Assembly: GCF_035594125.1 (NCBI RefSeq)
Contig: NC_087151.1
Location: forward strand, 18,107,501-18,171,500
Length of the DNA: 64,000 bases
Source: Scylla paramamosain
Taxonomy: Eukaryota > Arthropoda > Malacostraca > Decapoda > Portunidae
Direction of reading: 5' to 3'
Numbering within the stretch: the stretch's first letter is position 1; the number at the start of each line of letters is the position of its first letter. Below, piece by piece: positions 14,071 to 23,956 of this stretch. Position numbers and translations under genes: made by a program. The notes below the pieces were generated by a model that did not search any database, was not told the DNA's origin, and worked only from the letters and a program-made list of their open reading frames with translations.

Positions 14071-15309
14071 TTTAGTGCCCTCTAAGGGAGTGTGATGTTC
14101 CCTTGTGGCACACGATAATTACAAATCCTATCACTGGATTAAGAGAAATACAAGTACTGACACTTTTATGATTTTTAATAAATAATGGAATAATCCGAAT
14201 AATAATAATAAAAAGAAAGGAATTCAGAAATACAAAATAAATGGTAGCGTATTCTTCAATTACATAAAAACTACGATGGAGGTATTTTCGCGACTACTGA
14301 GTTGTGGGGGAGACCAGAGAATAAATAAATAAATAACAAATATATACCCAAAAAGTATGTATAAACCTGAGGACAGTCTCACACAGTGATCTCGAACCAG
14401 GTGGTTTCACTAGTCCCGTGGAGAAAACCAACAAAAAAAGAACGAAAAAATGCGAATATCTATCCACTCAGAAATAGTTTATCAACAGGAATATCTGAGG
14501 GGAATCCAAGAGGGTCTGAGGAGAATCCGAGAGAGACTGGCTTTAGTAAAATTATTGTTAAATAAACACTTACTTAATATTACAGGAATGGAGGGGGAGA
14601 TTATCAGACCGCATGCTCACCTGAGGAGAATCCGAGAGAGACTGGCTTTGCTTGTGAGGGAATCGGCGGGAAACTAAGGATAAAGGTTTCCAATGGGGAA
14701 ATTTATTAAGTTATAATTTTGTTTTTAGTAGGGGGGGAGCGACTAGGTTGTGAGTTCAGGGATGAAAAATATGAATAATTAAGTTACTGTTTACTTTATA
14801 GTTGTTACTTTAAGAAGTTTAATTCAATGGACTTTTGAAATCAATTGGGGAATTAGTCAAAGTCTGGTATCTCTTCCCGGCTTGCGTAGCAACAGTGGTA
14901 ACAAGGCAGGCAAAGCAGAGAAGATTTATCAGATTCGTCAACCTCATTGGCGCAGCGTAATTATCTGGGATTTGTTTGAGCTGGTTTAAGACCTTACCAT
15001 TATAGAACTAATTTTATCGTATTAAGGGCTCCCCATTCTCTGGGATTAGGTGAAAAATTCGCCTCTATAACCTGGCCAAGCAGGAGAAATTACGTTTATT
15101 CACTGGGTAAATTTTGTTATAGAAGTGGTCAACACAGTGACGCTGAGAGAGGGGGGGGGAAAGCAAGGACAAAAGGACACTGAGGAGAGGAGGGGAAGGG
15201 GGGGGGGTTAGTCACATGGTACTGAGATTCTGGTCACCCCTGCACATTACATGGGCCTTAGCCTAGGAAAAAAAATAGAAATATACATAATTAATTTCCC
15301 AGCACTACA
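14071..15309 (-). repeat. 3' LTR of the gypsy element
   Basis: 1239 bases, almost identical to 21437-22674. On the coding strand it starts TGTAGTGCTGGG and ends GGGCACTAAA. A 29-base internal direct repeat (CTGAGGAGAATCCGAGAGAG core) occurs at about 14516 and 14621. The 75-codon plus-strand frame at 14450 is a shadow repeated in both LTRs. Confidence 0.96.
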
Positions 15310-16002
15310 CGAGCCTTTCATCCGTTCTAGAATTTTTCACCTCTCTCTTTTCTCCTTACCAAAAAAAAATAAAATAACATAACACCTTCACATCCGAGTA
15401 ATTAGAAACTCCCCTCACCACCACATAACCAAGCCAGGCTGACGAACTGCACGTGATCTCTGTCGGGAAATAACTCTGACATTCTCTCCCATACAATGGC
15501 TTGTGGGCCATATCACCACAATGTCCCTTGGAGACATAACTCGGCTCTTTCTCTCATCTCAAGGAAAAAGAAAAGAAATTCCACCCCAACCAGCCTCTTG
15601 ACCTCCTGTGGTGTGAGGACTTAACCTTAAGTCACTCCGTCACTCTCTGAAACGAGATTCGGCCACCCCAGTACTCGGTTCCTTCCACTCGGACAGTCAT
15701 TTACTCATCCACACATTCACTCATACCACGAGATACTACAGATGATTACGCGAAGCGCTCGCCACGTCCTGAAGTAATCCACCACAGTATGGCCCGAACG
15801 GGTTGTCGAGTGCAGTAGTAGTCTGCGAATTAAAGTGGTTCCTTATTCCTTCTCAAATTCTTACATCACCTCTCACATAGTACCCATACCCGTCATACCA
15901 CGATTCATTACAACCAGTCCAGCCAGACCATGCAAAAGTAAGGGGGGGGACTCTATTTACCCCAAGCACTCTGCTCTTTTCTATACCGTCTTTCCAGCGA
16001 CA
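15310..16002 (-). other. gypsy 3' untranslated region
   Basis: Non-coding stretch between the pol stop and the 3' LTR, with no env frame. A purine-rich run on the coding strand (AAGGAGAAAAGAGAGAGG, near 15340-15360) may be the polypurine tract. It lies about 35 bases from the LTR rather than directly against it, which is unusual. Confidence 0.6.
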
Positions 16003-19000
16003 TTAACATTCCTCAATATAGCGTCTGGGACGGTTACGCACTCTAGGCGGTAACACTTCAGTTTCTATATCAGGTTGGAACACTGTGTCTTGAGCTGCAA
16101 CTACGTACTCTTCCTCACTGTGAAACTGTTTGATCTTTTCTGCCGCTCTTTGCACCATCTTTCCCGAGAAAGGGTCTTTCACCACATAACCACCGCCTCC
16201 TCTTAAAACTTCCACCACCTTATATGGGCCGTCCCAACGAACACACAGTTTCTTACACACTCCTGACTCTGTAGTTTCTCGCTTCACCCACACCAACGCC
16301 CCAATGTCTACCTTCTGCTCCTTGCGTTTCCTGTTGGCCGCATTACGGTATTTCCGAGTCATTTTCTCGTGTGTTTCCCGGATCAGCCGGCGGACCACAT
16401 CCACGTCTTGCTCGTCACCATCAACTGCGGGTAGCCTGGCACCCACCACTCGGGGTGCATGCCGGGAGAAAAACGCGAAGAAAGGTTGTTGGGCGATACT
16501 GGTATGGACGGCGGCATTCATAGTGGCCTGACACGCAGGGAGTAGGCGAGGCCACCGTAGCGGGTAACCTCGGCACATGGAAGCCAAGATGGATTTGAGC
16601 GTGCGATGGAGTCGTTCGGTGATGGCGTTCCCTTGCGGGTGGTAGGGAGTGGTGTAACAGAGGGTGATGAGGTGTTGCTGGCAGAATTGTTGGAAGATCT
16701 GGGAGGTGAACTCGCCCCCGTTGTCCAGGACGATGGAGTGAGGAGTCCCGAAGTCGGTAATGTACTGCTGCAGCGCCTCTACAATTCCCTCTGATAGTTT
16801 GTTTTTGAGTGGATAGAACTTCACAAATCGGCTAAAGTGATCTACGATAGTCAACACATATCGGTAGCCACCACTGCCTGCAATCATATCCGTCAGGTCT
16901 ATACCTATCCTATCTAAGGGCTTCTCTACTGAAGGTAATTCCTGATAAGGCTGCTGTAACCCTGGAGAGGTTTTAAATCTTTGACAGGTAAGGCAATTCT
17001 TTACGTACTGGGTTACGTCAAACTTGAGATTACACCAGTAAAACAATTCTTCGGCCTTTTTAATTGTCTTTTTCTGACCCAGGTGGCCAGAAAGCTCATG
17101 TGCATGTTCTAAAGCTTTAGGAATCAGAACCTGAGGAACTACCAATGAATAATGAATGCTGCCATCAATGTTTTCCTTAGCGTAGTACAGCAACTCAATT
17201 ATAGTGAACTGGTGCAATATACTCTTATGATACTTTTTGGTAGGTATAGACCCTCCTTCCAGATACTCTATCATGTCTCTCCACTTAATTTCTTCCCTTT
17301 GTTGAATCTTGATTTGTTCTAAAGTCAGGCCTAAATAGTTTGGAGTAGGACATCGCTGAATGATCCTCACTGGGCGAGAGAGCTGATCGGCCACGTAGTT
17401 ATACTTTCCCTTCACATATTGGATGTTGTATTGGTATTCTCTCATCTCTAGTATCCAGCGGTTCATCCTGGCAGATTTGGTCTTTCTCTTAAATATACTA
17501 GTAAGGGGCTGATGATCTGTGAATATAGTGAAGCTAGTTCCCCACAAATAATGATGGAAGTGTCTACAAGAGAGAAGTACTGCCAAGGCTTCTTTATCTG
17601 TAGCTGAGTACCTATTCTCAGTGGAGTTTAATTTTTTTGAAAAATAGCCCAAAGGTCTGACGGACCCATCCTCCTGAGTTTGACTTAAGACGCCTCCTAT
17701 GTGGGTATTACTGGCATCAGTTGTTAACATGAACGGCTGGTTACTTTGCGCTCTCGCTAGTATAGGGGCCTGGGCAAGAGATCTTTTTAAGGTATCGAAT
17801 GCCTCCTGACACTTGTCTGTCCAAAGGAAAGGTTGATCTTTTTTCGTTAGGTTGGTAAGTGGAGTGGCTATTTGAGCGAAATTACTGATGTGTTTCCTAT
17901 AAAATCCTGCCATACCTAAAAATCGTCTCACTTCCTTGACCTTAGTGGGCGGTTTCATTTCCAATACTGCCTCTACATTCTTTGGGTCGGGTTGACTACC
18001 TTCTTGTGAAATTTTATGACCAAGAAACGTAACTTCAGTCTTTGCCATTTCGCATTTAGATAAGTTAAGCTTGACTCCGTTTTCTTTAAGTAAAGCGAAA
18101 GTTTCACTGAGTCTTTCGCTGAGTGTGGTGAAGTCTGAAGCCCAAATGATTAGGTCGTCTAAGTAATTTTTTATCCAACCCTTCTTCACGAGAGGAGCTA
18201 ACAATGAGGCCATATGTCTAGTAAAGATAGCTGGAGAACAGCTTAATCCAAAAGGTAGCCTTTTAAACCTATAGAGAGTCACCCCATCACTGAAGGCTGT
18301 GAGGTCTCTGCTACCTTCCTCCAATAGAATTTGAAAATAAGCCTCCCTCATATCTAGCGTGGCATAGAACTGATGGCCAGCTGCTTGTTCAACTAATTCT
18401 TCTAGGCGGGGAAGCGGGTAAATATCAGTAGTTAGGTGCTTGTTGACATGTCGGTAGTCAAGGCACATTCTTTTACTTCCATCCAGTTTATTGACTAATA
18501 CTATAGGAGAGAGCCATGCAGATGTAGATTTTTCAATGATATCTCTGTTTTCCATATCTGTTAACATGTTTGATATCAGGGTTTTTGCTTCCTCGGGGTA
18601 TCGGTACCTAGGACCACGACTAGGCTCTGGATTAGAGATATTAATTTTAGCAGGAGGCCCTTTCATTAATCCAAGTTCGTTTTTGTCTACTATGAATAAA
18701 TCATGGTGATTGAGAATGATATTTTTTAAGATTGTTTTCTGCTCTCTAGTAAGGTTACTCCATTTCTGTTGTCTTATCAACTCCTCGAGTCTTTGTGGCC
18801 TACTCTTTGATTCCTGACACCTTGTTTGGTCGTTGTGTGGCAACAGATCATTGTAGATTTCTAGGGAAGGAGTGGCTTGCTTTTGGTGGATGACTCTGAT
18901 CATTGGGGAGGAGATGTTTTCAAAAGTGCCTAATAGGGTTCCTGGTTTGATTGTTTTCCGGCCCTTAGTATCATTAATAAATGGGAGGGGGACCTTTTTA

Positions 19001-19611
19001 TTCTCATCTACTGTCACAATCAAGGGGTGATGATTAGGCGTTAAACATGGCTGAGGCTGGACTAACAAAGTTTCTCCTGGGTTTTCTTTCACCGAGATAG
19101 GAAGAAACTGAGCTCGGTAGGGATCAAGTTTGATGGTATGAGTTAGACGGATGTGTTCTGTTTGACTGGGAGTGGTAGGAAGAATAGGTACCTCGTGAAC
19201 TCGTTCCACCTTGCCTTTCTGCCTTTTGATATGATTAACAAGGTATGTGGTTTTACCCCACTTTACTGTATTTGTTTTACCATTCCATTGAAAAGGAGCT
19301 TGTGAAAGTATGTCTGTCCCGAGTAAGACGTCAGCGTCAAGGTAGCTATTCGGGACTACAGGGCACCATTGTTTGTGTATAGTCTCTTCACCTACTCCTA
19401 TCTCTAGTAAGGTCATCCCCAAGATTCGTAAGGGTGAACCAGTTACCCCTTGTAGTATAGGTACTGCTCGCCTTTGTGATATAGCTCCTTCTAATTTCTT
19501 TACCGCAGCCTCTGTGATTAAAGTATAGCCGCTACCAGTGTCAATGACAGCTTTAAGAATTTTCTTGTTAACTATGAGATTGATAGCGGGGGATGTGAAT
19601 CCCTGGGTGAG
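16003..19611 (-). CDS. pol: gypsy Pol: protease, RT, RNase H, integrase
   Basis: An uninterrupted minus-strand frame of about 1,202 codons follows the gag stop at 19612-19614 in the same frame. The first ATG of any length lies at 19422, inside the protease, so expression as a gag-pol fusion is likely. Order of domains: aspartic protease with a DTGSGYTLIT active site (DTG at 19534-19542); reverse transcriptase with WLSPIVLVNKLDGSKR, LPFGLSCSPAIF and the catalytic YLDDLIIWA box (near 18150); RNase H with TDASNTHIGG and TDKEALAV; integrase with an H-H-C-C finger (GHLGQKK...CLTCQRF), catalytic IDLTD, LDNGGEF and ITERLHR positions (D,D-35-E); and a C-terminal GPYKV module typical of Ty3/gypsy integrases. 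No broken motif was seen. It would act in virus-like particles and the nucleus to copy and insert the element. Confidence 0.95.
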   Translation of the reverse strand, partial: LTQGFTSPAINLIVNKKILKAVIDTGSGYTLITEAAVKKLEGAISQRRAVPILQGVTGSPLRILGMTLLEIGVGEETIHKQWCPVVPNSYLDADVLLGTDILSQAPFQWNGKTNTVKWGKTTYLVNHIKRQKGKVERVHEVPILPTTPSQTEHIRLTHTIKLDPYRAQFLPISVKENPGETLLVQPQPCLTPNHHPLIVTVDENKKVPLPFINDTKGRKTIKPGTLLGTFENISSPMIRVIHQKQATPSLEIYNDLLPHNDQTRCQESKSRPQRLEELIRQQKWSNLTREQKTILKNIILNHHDLFIVDKNELGLMKGPPAKINISNPEPSRGPRYRYPEEAKTLISNMLTDMENRDIIEKSTSAWLSPIVLVNKLDGSKRMCLDYRHVNKHLTTDIYPLPRLEELVEQAAGHQFYATLDMREAYFQILLEEGSRDLTAFSDGVTLYRFKRLPFGLSCSPAIFTRHMASLLAPLVKKGWIKNYLDDLIIWASDFTTLSERLSETFALLKENGVKLNLSKCEMAKTEVTFLGHKISQEGSQPDPKNVEAVLEMKPPTKVKEVRRFLGMAGFYRKHISNFAQIATPLTNLTKKDQPFLWTDKCQEAFDTLKRSLAQAPILARAQSNQPFMLTTDASNTHIGGVLSQTQEDGSVRPLGYFSKKLNSTENRYSATDKEALAVLLSCRHFHHYLWGTSFTIFTDHQPLTSIFKRKTKSARMNRWILEMREYQYNIQYVKGKYNYVADQLSRPVRIIQRCPTPNYLGLTLEQIKIQQREEIKWRDMIEYLEGGSIPTKKYHKSILHQFTIIELLYYAKENIDGSIHYSLVVPQVLIPKALEHAHELSGHLGQKKTIKKAEELFYWCNLKFDVTQYVKNCLTCQRFKTSPGLQQPYQELPSVEKPLDRIGIDLTDMIAGSGGYRYVLTIVDHFSRFVKFYPLKNKLSEGIVEALQQYITDFGTPHSIVLDNGGEFTSQIFQQFCQQHLITLCYTTPYHPQGNAITERLHRTLKSILASMCRGYPLRWPRLLPACQATMNAAVHTSIAQQPFFAFFSRHAPRVVGARLPAVDGDEQDVDVVRRLIRETHEKMTRKYRNAANRKRKEQKVDIGALVWVKRETTESGVCKKLCVRWDGPYKVVEVLRGGGGYVVKDPFSGKMVQRAAEKIKQFHSEEEYVVAAQDTVFQPDIETEVLPPRVRNRPRRYIEEC

Positions 19612-19614
19612 TCA
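19612..19614 (-). promoter_or_regulatory. Single in-frame UGA between gag and pol (readthrough candidate)
   Basis: Gag (first base 20727) and pol share one reading frame and are separated only by this UGA. The next codons are CUC ACC, close to the leaky UGA-CUA context known from readthrough genes. No start codon upstream of the protease active site would allow separate translation in this frame. Confidence 0.65.
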
Positions 19615-20727
19615 TATATTCTGATTTGGTTTTCCGGGGCAGTTTTTATTTCCTCTCCAGCACCCATGCTGTCTACAGTCAAAGCATGATCCACGGGCAG
19701 GTTTTCTCCAGCACTCTCTCAGCGTGTGACTATGGGTTCGACAGTGTGAGCAATATTTAGCGGGTTGTGTTGGAGAGGGGGAGGTTCTCAACCTTCCTAC
19801 TTGATCAGTGAGACTTTTAATCTGCTGCTTAAGTTCCCAAATTTCCTTTGATTCTTTGGATGTTGCATTTGTTAGGTCTGGGGGATTTTGAGTTATTGGG
19901 TCAGGGCTACCAATGAGTTTTGAATTAGATTTTTCCAGTTCAGTTTTAATTCTAGCAATGGGGGAAGTATGGGCAGCCTCGAGCAGTTGGCGCTCATGTT
20001 CTACCCTTTCAATAAATTTATTAAGAGGATAATCCTCATCCAGGAAATCTTCTAGTCTAGCCTTTGCTTCTTGGGTTAAGCCCTGCCACAACTTTCTTTT
20101 GATAATTTTCTTACATTTAGGGAGTTTCTCTCCTGGAAAGCTCGTCTCTAGAGTGGCATATTTGCAAGTGAATTTGTTGGCAAATGCTTGGGGAGATTCT
20201 ACCCAATCATATGTCTGTGCGTCTATGTCTCTCCACGCCCTGTCAAAGTTAACCTCGTGGGAGAATTGTGATAGAAGCAATTGTTTAATACTATTCCAGG
20301 TGTGACAATGATGTAAGGTTTGATGGTTATGTATGAGAGCCGCGAGCTCGCTGCTGACCCTACTCTTTGCAATTTGCACTTTGCGGGTGTCCTCATTGCT
20401 ACTTTGCTCCACCAGTTCAATGAAAATTTGCAATTGGGTAGTTGAGTCAAGACCTTGTAGGTGGTGGAGTTCAAGAATTGGGATATCTCGGGGTTTGGTG
20501 GGAGTGCTAGGTGCTCTGTGTAAATTAGGGATGTTAGCCAAACGCCCAATTACCTGATTTTGTTGATTTAAGATTTGCTTTAGTTCCTCTACTTCCTGTT
20601 CTAAAGTGTTCAAGTCTTTCCCTTTACTTTCATGTTTAACTGCTCCCAGGCTCTCTCTGGTGTTATGATCCATTAAGTCCTGCCACGGGTCTAATCCACC
20701 CCTTGGGAGGCGAACATTATCAGTCAT
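19612..20727 (-). CDS. gag: gypsy Gag with zinc knuckle
   Basis: 371 codons on the minus strand, starting at the ATG at 20727, about 120 bases after the stop of the SGNH ORF. Residues 38-66 form a heptad-rich coiled coil (LEQEVEELKQIL), and a second coiled-coil-like segment precedes the C-terminus (WELKQQIKSLTDQVGRL). Between them lies the capsid-like region seen in Ty3/gypsy Gag. A canonical C-x2-C-x4-H-x4-C knuckle (Cys326, Cys329, His334, Cys339) is followed by a less regular Cys-rich second half. It is expected to form the particle and bind the element RNA. The frame runs straight into UGA and pol. Confidence 0.9.
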   Translation of the reverse strand: MTDNVRLPRGGLDPWQDLMDHNTRESLGAVKHESKGKDLNTLEQEVEELKQILNQQNQVIGRLANIPNLHRAPSTPTKPRDIPILELHHLQGLDSTTQLQIFIELVEQSSNEDTRKVQIAKSRVSSELAALIHNHQTLHHCHTWNSIKQLLLSQFSHEVNFDRAWRDIDAQTYDWVESPQAFANKFTCKYATLETSFPGEKLPKCKKIIKRKLWQGLTQEAKARLEDFLDEDYPLNKFIERVEHERQLLEAAHTSPIARIKTELEKSNSKLIGSPDPITQNPPDLTNATSKESKEIWELKQQIKSLTDQVGRLRTSPSPTQPAKYCSHCRTHSHTLRECWRKPARGSCFDCRQHGCWRGNKNCPGKPNQNI

Positions 20728-20845
20728 CTTTGCTCACATGGAAGTTTAACGTACTGGGTGTAGAACACAATCTCTCAGGGTGATTGTTAGGTGACCTGCG
20801 ATACACAGTATGCGCTCAGGTTTTCTTCTTCCAGGACAATGTGTT

Positions 20846-21370
20846 CTACTCCACTGCCTCTCTATTGCTACTGTGACCTTCAATAACTCTTTTGATCTTA
20901 CTGATTACTTGAGCTTGGCCTCTCTCATCCCAGTGAACACCATCCTCGCTCAGTTCTTGTACAAATTGAATATTATTAAAATGAATGTTTGGGGTCTTCA
21001 GGGCTCTCTTTACTCTATTATTGATTCCTACTTGGAATTTCTTATATTTCTCCACTGATATTCCCCTAGGGTTGGTCCTGGGTTCAATTTGGCAGACATG
21101 CACTAGTGATTGGCATTTGGCAGTGATTTCTTTGATGATGTTCTTAACATCGGAGAAAATCCTAGCGGGATTGGTAGATGTTTCTATGTCGTTGCTGCCT
21201 ATCCACAAGATGGTCAAGTCATGTTGCCACTCGAGTACTCGATTTAACCGATCATCCTCGAAGAAAGTCCTAGCCTTTGCTCCAGGGGCTCTGAATATCC
21301 TAATTTGCACATTTGTTACCTCTAGATGCCGGGGAATCTGGCTATGCCCTACAAGTGCCACCTTCAACAT
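20846..21370 (-). CDS. SGNH/GDSL-hydrolase-like ORF of the gypsy element
   Basis: 174 codons, the first ORF of the element; its ATG lies 47 bases past the primer-binding site, and it is in a different frame from gag. All four SGNH landmarks are present in order: catalytic Ser10 in a VGHSQ block I, Gly30 in RAPGAKA (block II), Asn60 in IGSND (block III), and Asp143 plus His146 in EDGVHWDERG (block V). The strand-helix pattern between them (LTILWIGSND, LVHVCQIEPR) and the length fit a compact SGNH fold. Such hydrolases remove acyl or acetyl groups. SGNH/esterase domains are known in ORF1 of some CR1/L2 non-LTR elements, but I know of none as a standard gypsy gene. The substrate cannot be told from sequence, and a purely binding role is also possible. 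Confidence 0.82.
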   Translation of the reverse strand: MLKVALVGHSQIPRHLEVTNVQIRIFRAPGAKARTFFEDDRLNRVLEWQHDLTILWIGSNDIETSTNPARIFSDVKNIIKEITAKCQSLVHVCQIEPRTNPRGISVEKYKKFQVGINNRVKRALKTPNIHFNNIQFVQELSEDGVHWDERGQAQVISKIKRVIEGHSSNREAVE

Positions 21371-21416
21371 TTACACTTATTTCCAGTCTCCACCTCTTTC
21401 GGTCAGTCGCGAAATA

Positions 21417-21435
21417 AATCCCACCGCTGCCACCA
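21417..21435 (-). promoter_or_regulatory. Primer-binding site, tRNA-Leu type
   Basis: On the coding strand TGGTGGCAGCGGTGGGATT begins one base after the 5' LTR. It is complementary to a tRNA-Leu 3' end of the ATCCCACCGCTGCCACCA type (recalled from known Leu-AAG/UAG tRNAs), including the added CCA. Confidence 0.8.
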
Positions 21436-21436
21436 G

Positions 21437-22674
21437 TTTAGTGCCCTCTAAGGGAGTGTGATGTTCCCTTGTGGCACACGATAATTACAAATCCTATCAC
21501 TGGATTAAGAGAAATACAAGTACTGACACTTTTATGATTTTTAATAAATAATGGAATAATCCGAATAATAATAATAAAAAGAAAGGAATTCAGAAATACA
21601 AAATAAATGGTAGCGTATTCTTCAATTACATAAAAACTACGATGGAGGTATTTTCGCGACTACTGAGTTGTGGGGGAGACCAGAGAATAAATAAATAAAT
21701 AACAAATATATACCCAAAAAGTATGTATAAACCTGAGGACAGTCTCACACGGTGATCTCGAACCAGGTGGTTTCACTAGTCCCGTGGAGAAAACCAACAA
21801 AAAAAGAACGAAAAAATGCGAATATCTATCCACTCAGAAATAGTTTATCAACAGGAATATCTGAGGGGAATCCAAGAGGGTCTGAGGAGAATCCGAGAGA
21901 GACTGGCTTTAGTAAAATTATTGTTAAATAAACACTTACTTAATATTACAGGAATGGAGGGGGAGATTATCAGACCGCATGCTCACCTGAGGAGAATCCG
22001 AGAGAGACTGGCTTTGCTTGTGAGGGAATCGGCGGGAAACTAAGGATAAAGGTTTCCAATGGGGAAATTTATTAAGTTATAATTTTGTTTTTAGTAGGGG
22101 GGGAGCGACTAGGTTGTGAGTTCAGGGATGAAAAATATGAATAATTAAGTTACTGTTTACTTTATAGTTGTTACTTTAAGAAGTTTAATTCAATGGACTT
22201 TTGAAATCAATTGGGGAATTAGTCAAAGTCTGGTATCTCTTCCCGGCTTGCATAGCAACAGTGGTAACAAGGCAGGCAAAGCAGAGAAGATTTATCAGAT
22301 TCGTCAACCTCATTGGCGCAGCGTAATTATCTGGGATTTGTTTGAGCTGGTTTAAGACCTTACCATTATAGAACTAATTTTATCGTATTAAGGGCTCCCC
22401 ATTCTCTGGGATTAGGTGAAAAATTCGCCTCTATAACCTGGCCAAGCAGGAGAAATTACGTTTATTCACTGGGTAAATTTTGTTATAGAAGTGGTCAACA
22501 CAGTGACGCTGAGAGAGGGGGGGGAAAGCAAGGACAAAAGGACACTGAGGAGAGGAGGGGAAGGGGGGGGGGTTAGTCACATGGTACTGAGATTCTGGTC
22601 ACCCCCGCACATTACATGGGCCTTAGCCTAGGAAAAAAAATAGAAATATACATAATTAATTTCCCAGCACTACA
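21437..22674 (-). repeat. 5' LTR of the gypsy element
   Basis: 1238 bases. Differences noted from the 3' LTR: CACGG versus CACAG near 21752, CTTGCATAG versus CTTGCGTAG near 22251, CCCCCGCAC versus CCCCTGCAC near 22606, and one G fewer in the run near 22517. Confidence 0.96.
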
Positions 22675-22694
22675 CTTGCAGTACATCATATTTA

Positions 22695-23271
22695 AAGGTG
22701 GGTTTACAAGGGACTGTTTTTCCACCCTGCTGGTTCCAGCCACCCAGAACAGCTGACAAGTTGCAACCAAAAGCACTCACACGGTTGAGAGCAGCCACTA
22801 GACTGCTGCATCAAAACATAAACAATCCGACTAACTGGTTGCTATAGTTGTGATTTTGCTATGATTAAAGAAAAAGCAAAAGAAGAAATGATTATGGAGT
22901 TGTTCCTAGTCTATATAGTCTTGCAGGCTGTGGTGCTCATGATGCCTTCTAGTACACACATGCTAGGCCACTGGTTTCCTCAGTGGCAATGTTAACAAAC
23001 CAGTTCCATGTCTATTTTTCCAAATTATTTTTGTAATTAAATTTAGATATCTTATTTATTTATTGTATATAATGGTACAGTCAATGGTTATTACTAAAAC
23101 AACAATATTCCTCCTATTTTCAATTTTATATTGATAGTTGTTCTCAATTGACCCTTGAAAAATGCTGGGATGACAGCTGATCAGACTGACAGAGCAATTT
23201 CCCAGCTGGTTTGGCAATTCAGCAAATTCCCAGATGTAAGCAGCCACAAATTGCCCTGTGTAAACACCTTT
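22695..23271. mobile_element. PIF/Harbinger-like MITE, copy 1
   Basis: Ends AAGGTGGGTTTACA and, complemented from the right, AAAGGTGTTTACA, with flanking TTA at 22692-22694 and 23272-23274. Three-base TNA duplications are typical of PIF/Harbinger. LINE-B resumes exactly after the second TTA, and LINE-B copy 2 has a single TTA at the matching place (near 9674), giving an empty site. No transposase domain remains. Confidence 0.75.
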
Positions 23272-23785
23272 TTACTCACTCTCATCCTTGCTGCATTTCC
23301 TACCTATCCACTGGTTCACCATATTTATCTTCATTCTTCACCTTCACGCAGCCATTCAGATTCATCCACATCCCTTAGTATTTGTATTCATCTGTCTGCT
23401 GCAACTCAAGGCAGGTTTACATGGGGCTGTTTTTCCACCTGGTTGCTTGCAGCCACCCAGGACAACTGGCAGGTTTCACCCAAAAGCATTCATGAGGTGG
23501 AGAGCAGCCGCTAGTCGGCTGTATAAAAAAATAAACAATCAAGATGGAGTCTTCCTCCTCTGAGCTGGTTGCTGTAATTACGATTTTGCTTTGCTTGAAG
23601 AAAAGCAAAAGAACAAATGATTCTGGGCTCATTCCTGGTCTTTATGGCCTTGCAGGCTGTGATGCTCATGATGTTTTCTGGTACATGCATGCTGGGCTGC
23701 CAGGGAGGGCTGCACGTAGGAAAGTTCCCACACTGTGCATGTGCAAGCAGTCTTGCCACGTGATTGGTCACCACCTTCTCATCAG

Positions 23786-23915
23786 TTAACCTAACCTAGC
23801 CCTAACCTAACTAATCTAACCTAACCTTAATCTAACTACTCTGTACCAAATTAGTTTGGTTAGTTAGGTTAGCTAAGGTTAGGTTAGTTAAGTTAAATTA
23901 GTATGTTAGGTTAAC
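23786..23915. repeat. CCTAA / TTAGG inverted telomere-like tract
   Basis: CCTAA-type units on the left turn into TTAGG-type units on the right, forming the central arms of the foldback element. Confidence 0.8.
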
Positions 23916-23956
23916 TGATGAAAAGGTGGCTTCTTGCACCAATCACGAGGTGAGAC

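Larger units (their letters stand above)
14071..22674 (-). mobile_element. Near-intact Ty3/gypsy LTR retrotransposon with three ORFs
   Basis: Complete element on the minus strand, 8.6 kb. The LTRs are 14071-15309 and 21437-22674. CTTG flanks it on both sides (14067-14070 and 22675-22678; CAAG on the coding strand), and the joined flanks rebuild a LINE-B site, so the empty site is visible. From 5' to 3' it carries LTR, tRNA-Leu primer site, an SGNH-hydrolase-like ORF, gag with a zinc knuckle, an in-frame UGA, pol (PR-RT-RH-IN) and LTR. No env is present. I noted only three substitutions and one G-run length change between the LTRs, so insertion was very recent and the element may still be competent. 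Confidence 0.95.

Noticed and set aside
14450..14677. 75-codon frame repeated in both gypsy LTRs (also at 21816)
   Set aside because: Plus-strand frame opposite to the element's genes; identity in both places reflects LTR identity, and it has no domain.
15310..16002. Possible env gene downstream of gypsy pol
   Set aside because: No long minus-strand frame, signal peptide or membrane segment is visible between pol and the 3' LTR.
16304..16794. Plus-strand frames of 62-75 codons
   Set aside because: Antisense shadows of the gypsy integrase.
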